Assembly: GCA_964465145.1 (NCBI GenBank)
Contig: CAYXJR010000097.1
Span: 1-14,541, forward strand
DNA length: 14,541 nt
From: JAUVKA01 sp964465145
GTDB taxonomy: Bacteria > Bacteroidota > Bacteroidia > Bacteroidales > UBA12481
Direction of reading: 5' to 3'
Below, in pieces: positions 13,779 to 14,541 of the stretch (position 1 is its first letter; each line of letters starts with the position of its first letter). The notes under the pieces are model-generated. The model searched no databases. It saw only the letters and a list, made by a program, of their open reading frames with translations, and was not told where the DNA came from. The translations under genes and the position numbers were made by a program.

Positions 13779-14541
13779 ATGGTAATATTTAAAACAAACG
13801 AAGAAGTTGAACTGCTCAGGCAGAGTAACCTTCTTGTGTCAGCCACCCATGCGGCGATTACATACCTTATGAGACCTGGGGTTACCACAAGGGAGATTGA
13901 TCAGAAAGCGGAGGAATTTATCCGTGACAATGGAGGAACCCCTGGATTCAAGGGTTATCAGGGTTTTCCGAATACCCTTTGCATTTCTGTCAACGACCAG
14001 GTGGTTCATGGAATACCCTCTTCATATGTCCTGAAGGATGGTGATATCGTTTCAGTTGACTGTGGCGTATATAAGAATGGATTTCATGGAGATTCGGCGT
14101 ATACATTCGCAATAGGTGAGATAGCTCCGGAGGTTGAGGAACTTCTCAGGGTTACCAAAGAATCCTTATTCCTGGGGATTGAAAAGGCAATTGTTGGAAA
14201 TCGTTTGGGTGATATTAGTCATGCTGTTCAATCACATGCGGAAAACAAAGGATTCTCGGTTGTACGTGAAATGGTTGGACATGGTATTGGCAGAAATTTG
14301 CATGAATCTCCTGAGGTACCTAATTACGGCCAAAAGGGGAATGGGATGAAATTGAAAAATGGATTGGTTTTGGCAATTGAGCCGATGATCAATGCTGGTA
14401 AGAGGTTCATCATTCAGGACGATGATGGATGGACCATTCGCACTTCTGATAGTAGTGTTTCAGCCCATTTTGAACATTCGGTGGTAGTTAGGCCCGGGAA
14501 AGCAGATATATTATCGAATTTTACTTTGATAGAGGAAGCAT
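13779..14541 (+). CDS. map: Type I methionine aminopeptidase, 3' end cut by the window
   Basis: This enzyme removes the initiator methionine from nascent proteins at the ribosome. I translated it by hand from ATG 13779: 254 codons are present and the frame is still open at the edge, where E. coli Map (264 residues) would nearly be finished. All ligands of the two-metal site are visible: Asp94 (SVDCGVY), Asp105 (HGDSA), His168 (GHGIGR), Glu201 (AIEPM) and Glu232 (FEHSV). The substrate-side histidines His77 (VVHGIP) and His175 (LHESP) are there as well. It lies 23 bases after secY with no promoter or terminator between, so it belongs to the operon. No N-terminal zinc-finger extension is present. 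Confidence 0.96.
   Translation, partial: MVIFKTNEEVELLRQSNLLVSATHAAITYLMRPGVTTREIDQKAEEFIRDNGGTPGFKGYQGFPNTLCISVNDQVVHGIPSSYVLKDGDIVSVDCGVYKNGFHGDSAYTFAIGEIAPEVEELLRVTKESLFLGIEKAIVGNRLGDISHAVQSHAENKGFSVVREMVGHGIGRNLHESPEVPNYGQKGNGMKLKNGLVLAIEPMINAGKRFIIQDDDGWTIRTSDSSVSAHFEHSVVVRPGKADILSNFTLIEEA

Noticed and set aside
14134..14349. 71-codon + strand open frame near the right edge
   Set aside because: It is a shifted frame within map, whose proper frame shows all metal-binding residues.
1..14541. Search for mobile elements, CRISPR arrays, tRNA or rRNA genes, or an inserted novel system
   Set aside because: Every gene is a core translation, export or protein-maturation gene in conserved order; gaps are 47 bases or less after position 147, and no repeat array or foreign insert is visible.

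Overview
This window is a conserved ribosomal-protein locus from a member of the Bacteroidota, most likely class Bacteroidia; the genus cannot be named from sequence alone. Four things support this. A Bacteroidota-type promoter element (TACCTTTG, matching TAnnTTTG) precedes the first gene. Shine-Dalgarno sequences are almost absent before the start codons. The str, S10 and spc gene blocks are fused into one run with no tuf gene between fusA and rpsJ. map follows secY directly, with no adk between them. Protein details such as a 158-residue uS7 and a uL2 with 'DHPMGGGEG' also fit that phylum.

Layout: positions 1-146 are non-coding and hold a small inverted repeat, the promoter and a short leader. 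From 147 onward 26 genes all read on the + strand: rpsL, rpsG, fusA (str block); rpsJ, rplC, rplD, rplW, rplB, rpsS, rplV, rpsC, rplP, rpmC, rpsQ (S10 block); rplN, rplX, rplE, rpsN, rpsH, rplF, rplR, rpsE, rpmD, rplO, secY (spc block); and the first 254 codons of map, which runs off the right edge. Intergenic gaps are 0-47 bases, and two gene pairs overlap by one base (TAATG). No internal terminator hairpin is visible, so one long transcript from the promoter near position 100 is the simplest reading. No stretch of 300 bases lacks a gene.

The genes form one production unit. They encode small- and large-subunit ribosomal proteins, the translocation GTPase EF-G, the protein-export channel SecY (whose ribosome docking site includes uL23 and uL29) and the methionine aminopeptidase that trims nascent chains at the same tunnel exit.

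Two starts need care: rplV and rpsH both have an in-frame upstream TTG, but the ATGs at 6253 and 9851 are the likely starts. rpmD (59 codons) and the truncated map are easy to miss. I found no mobile element, CRISPR array, RNA gene, pseudogene or new system. The most interesting signal is in translation initiation: perfect anti-Shine-Dalgarno complements lie inside several genes but almost never before start codons.
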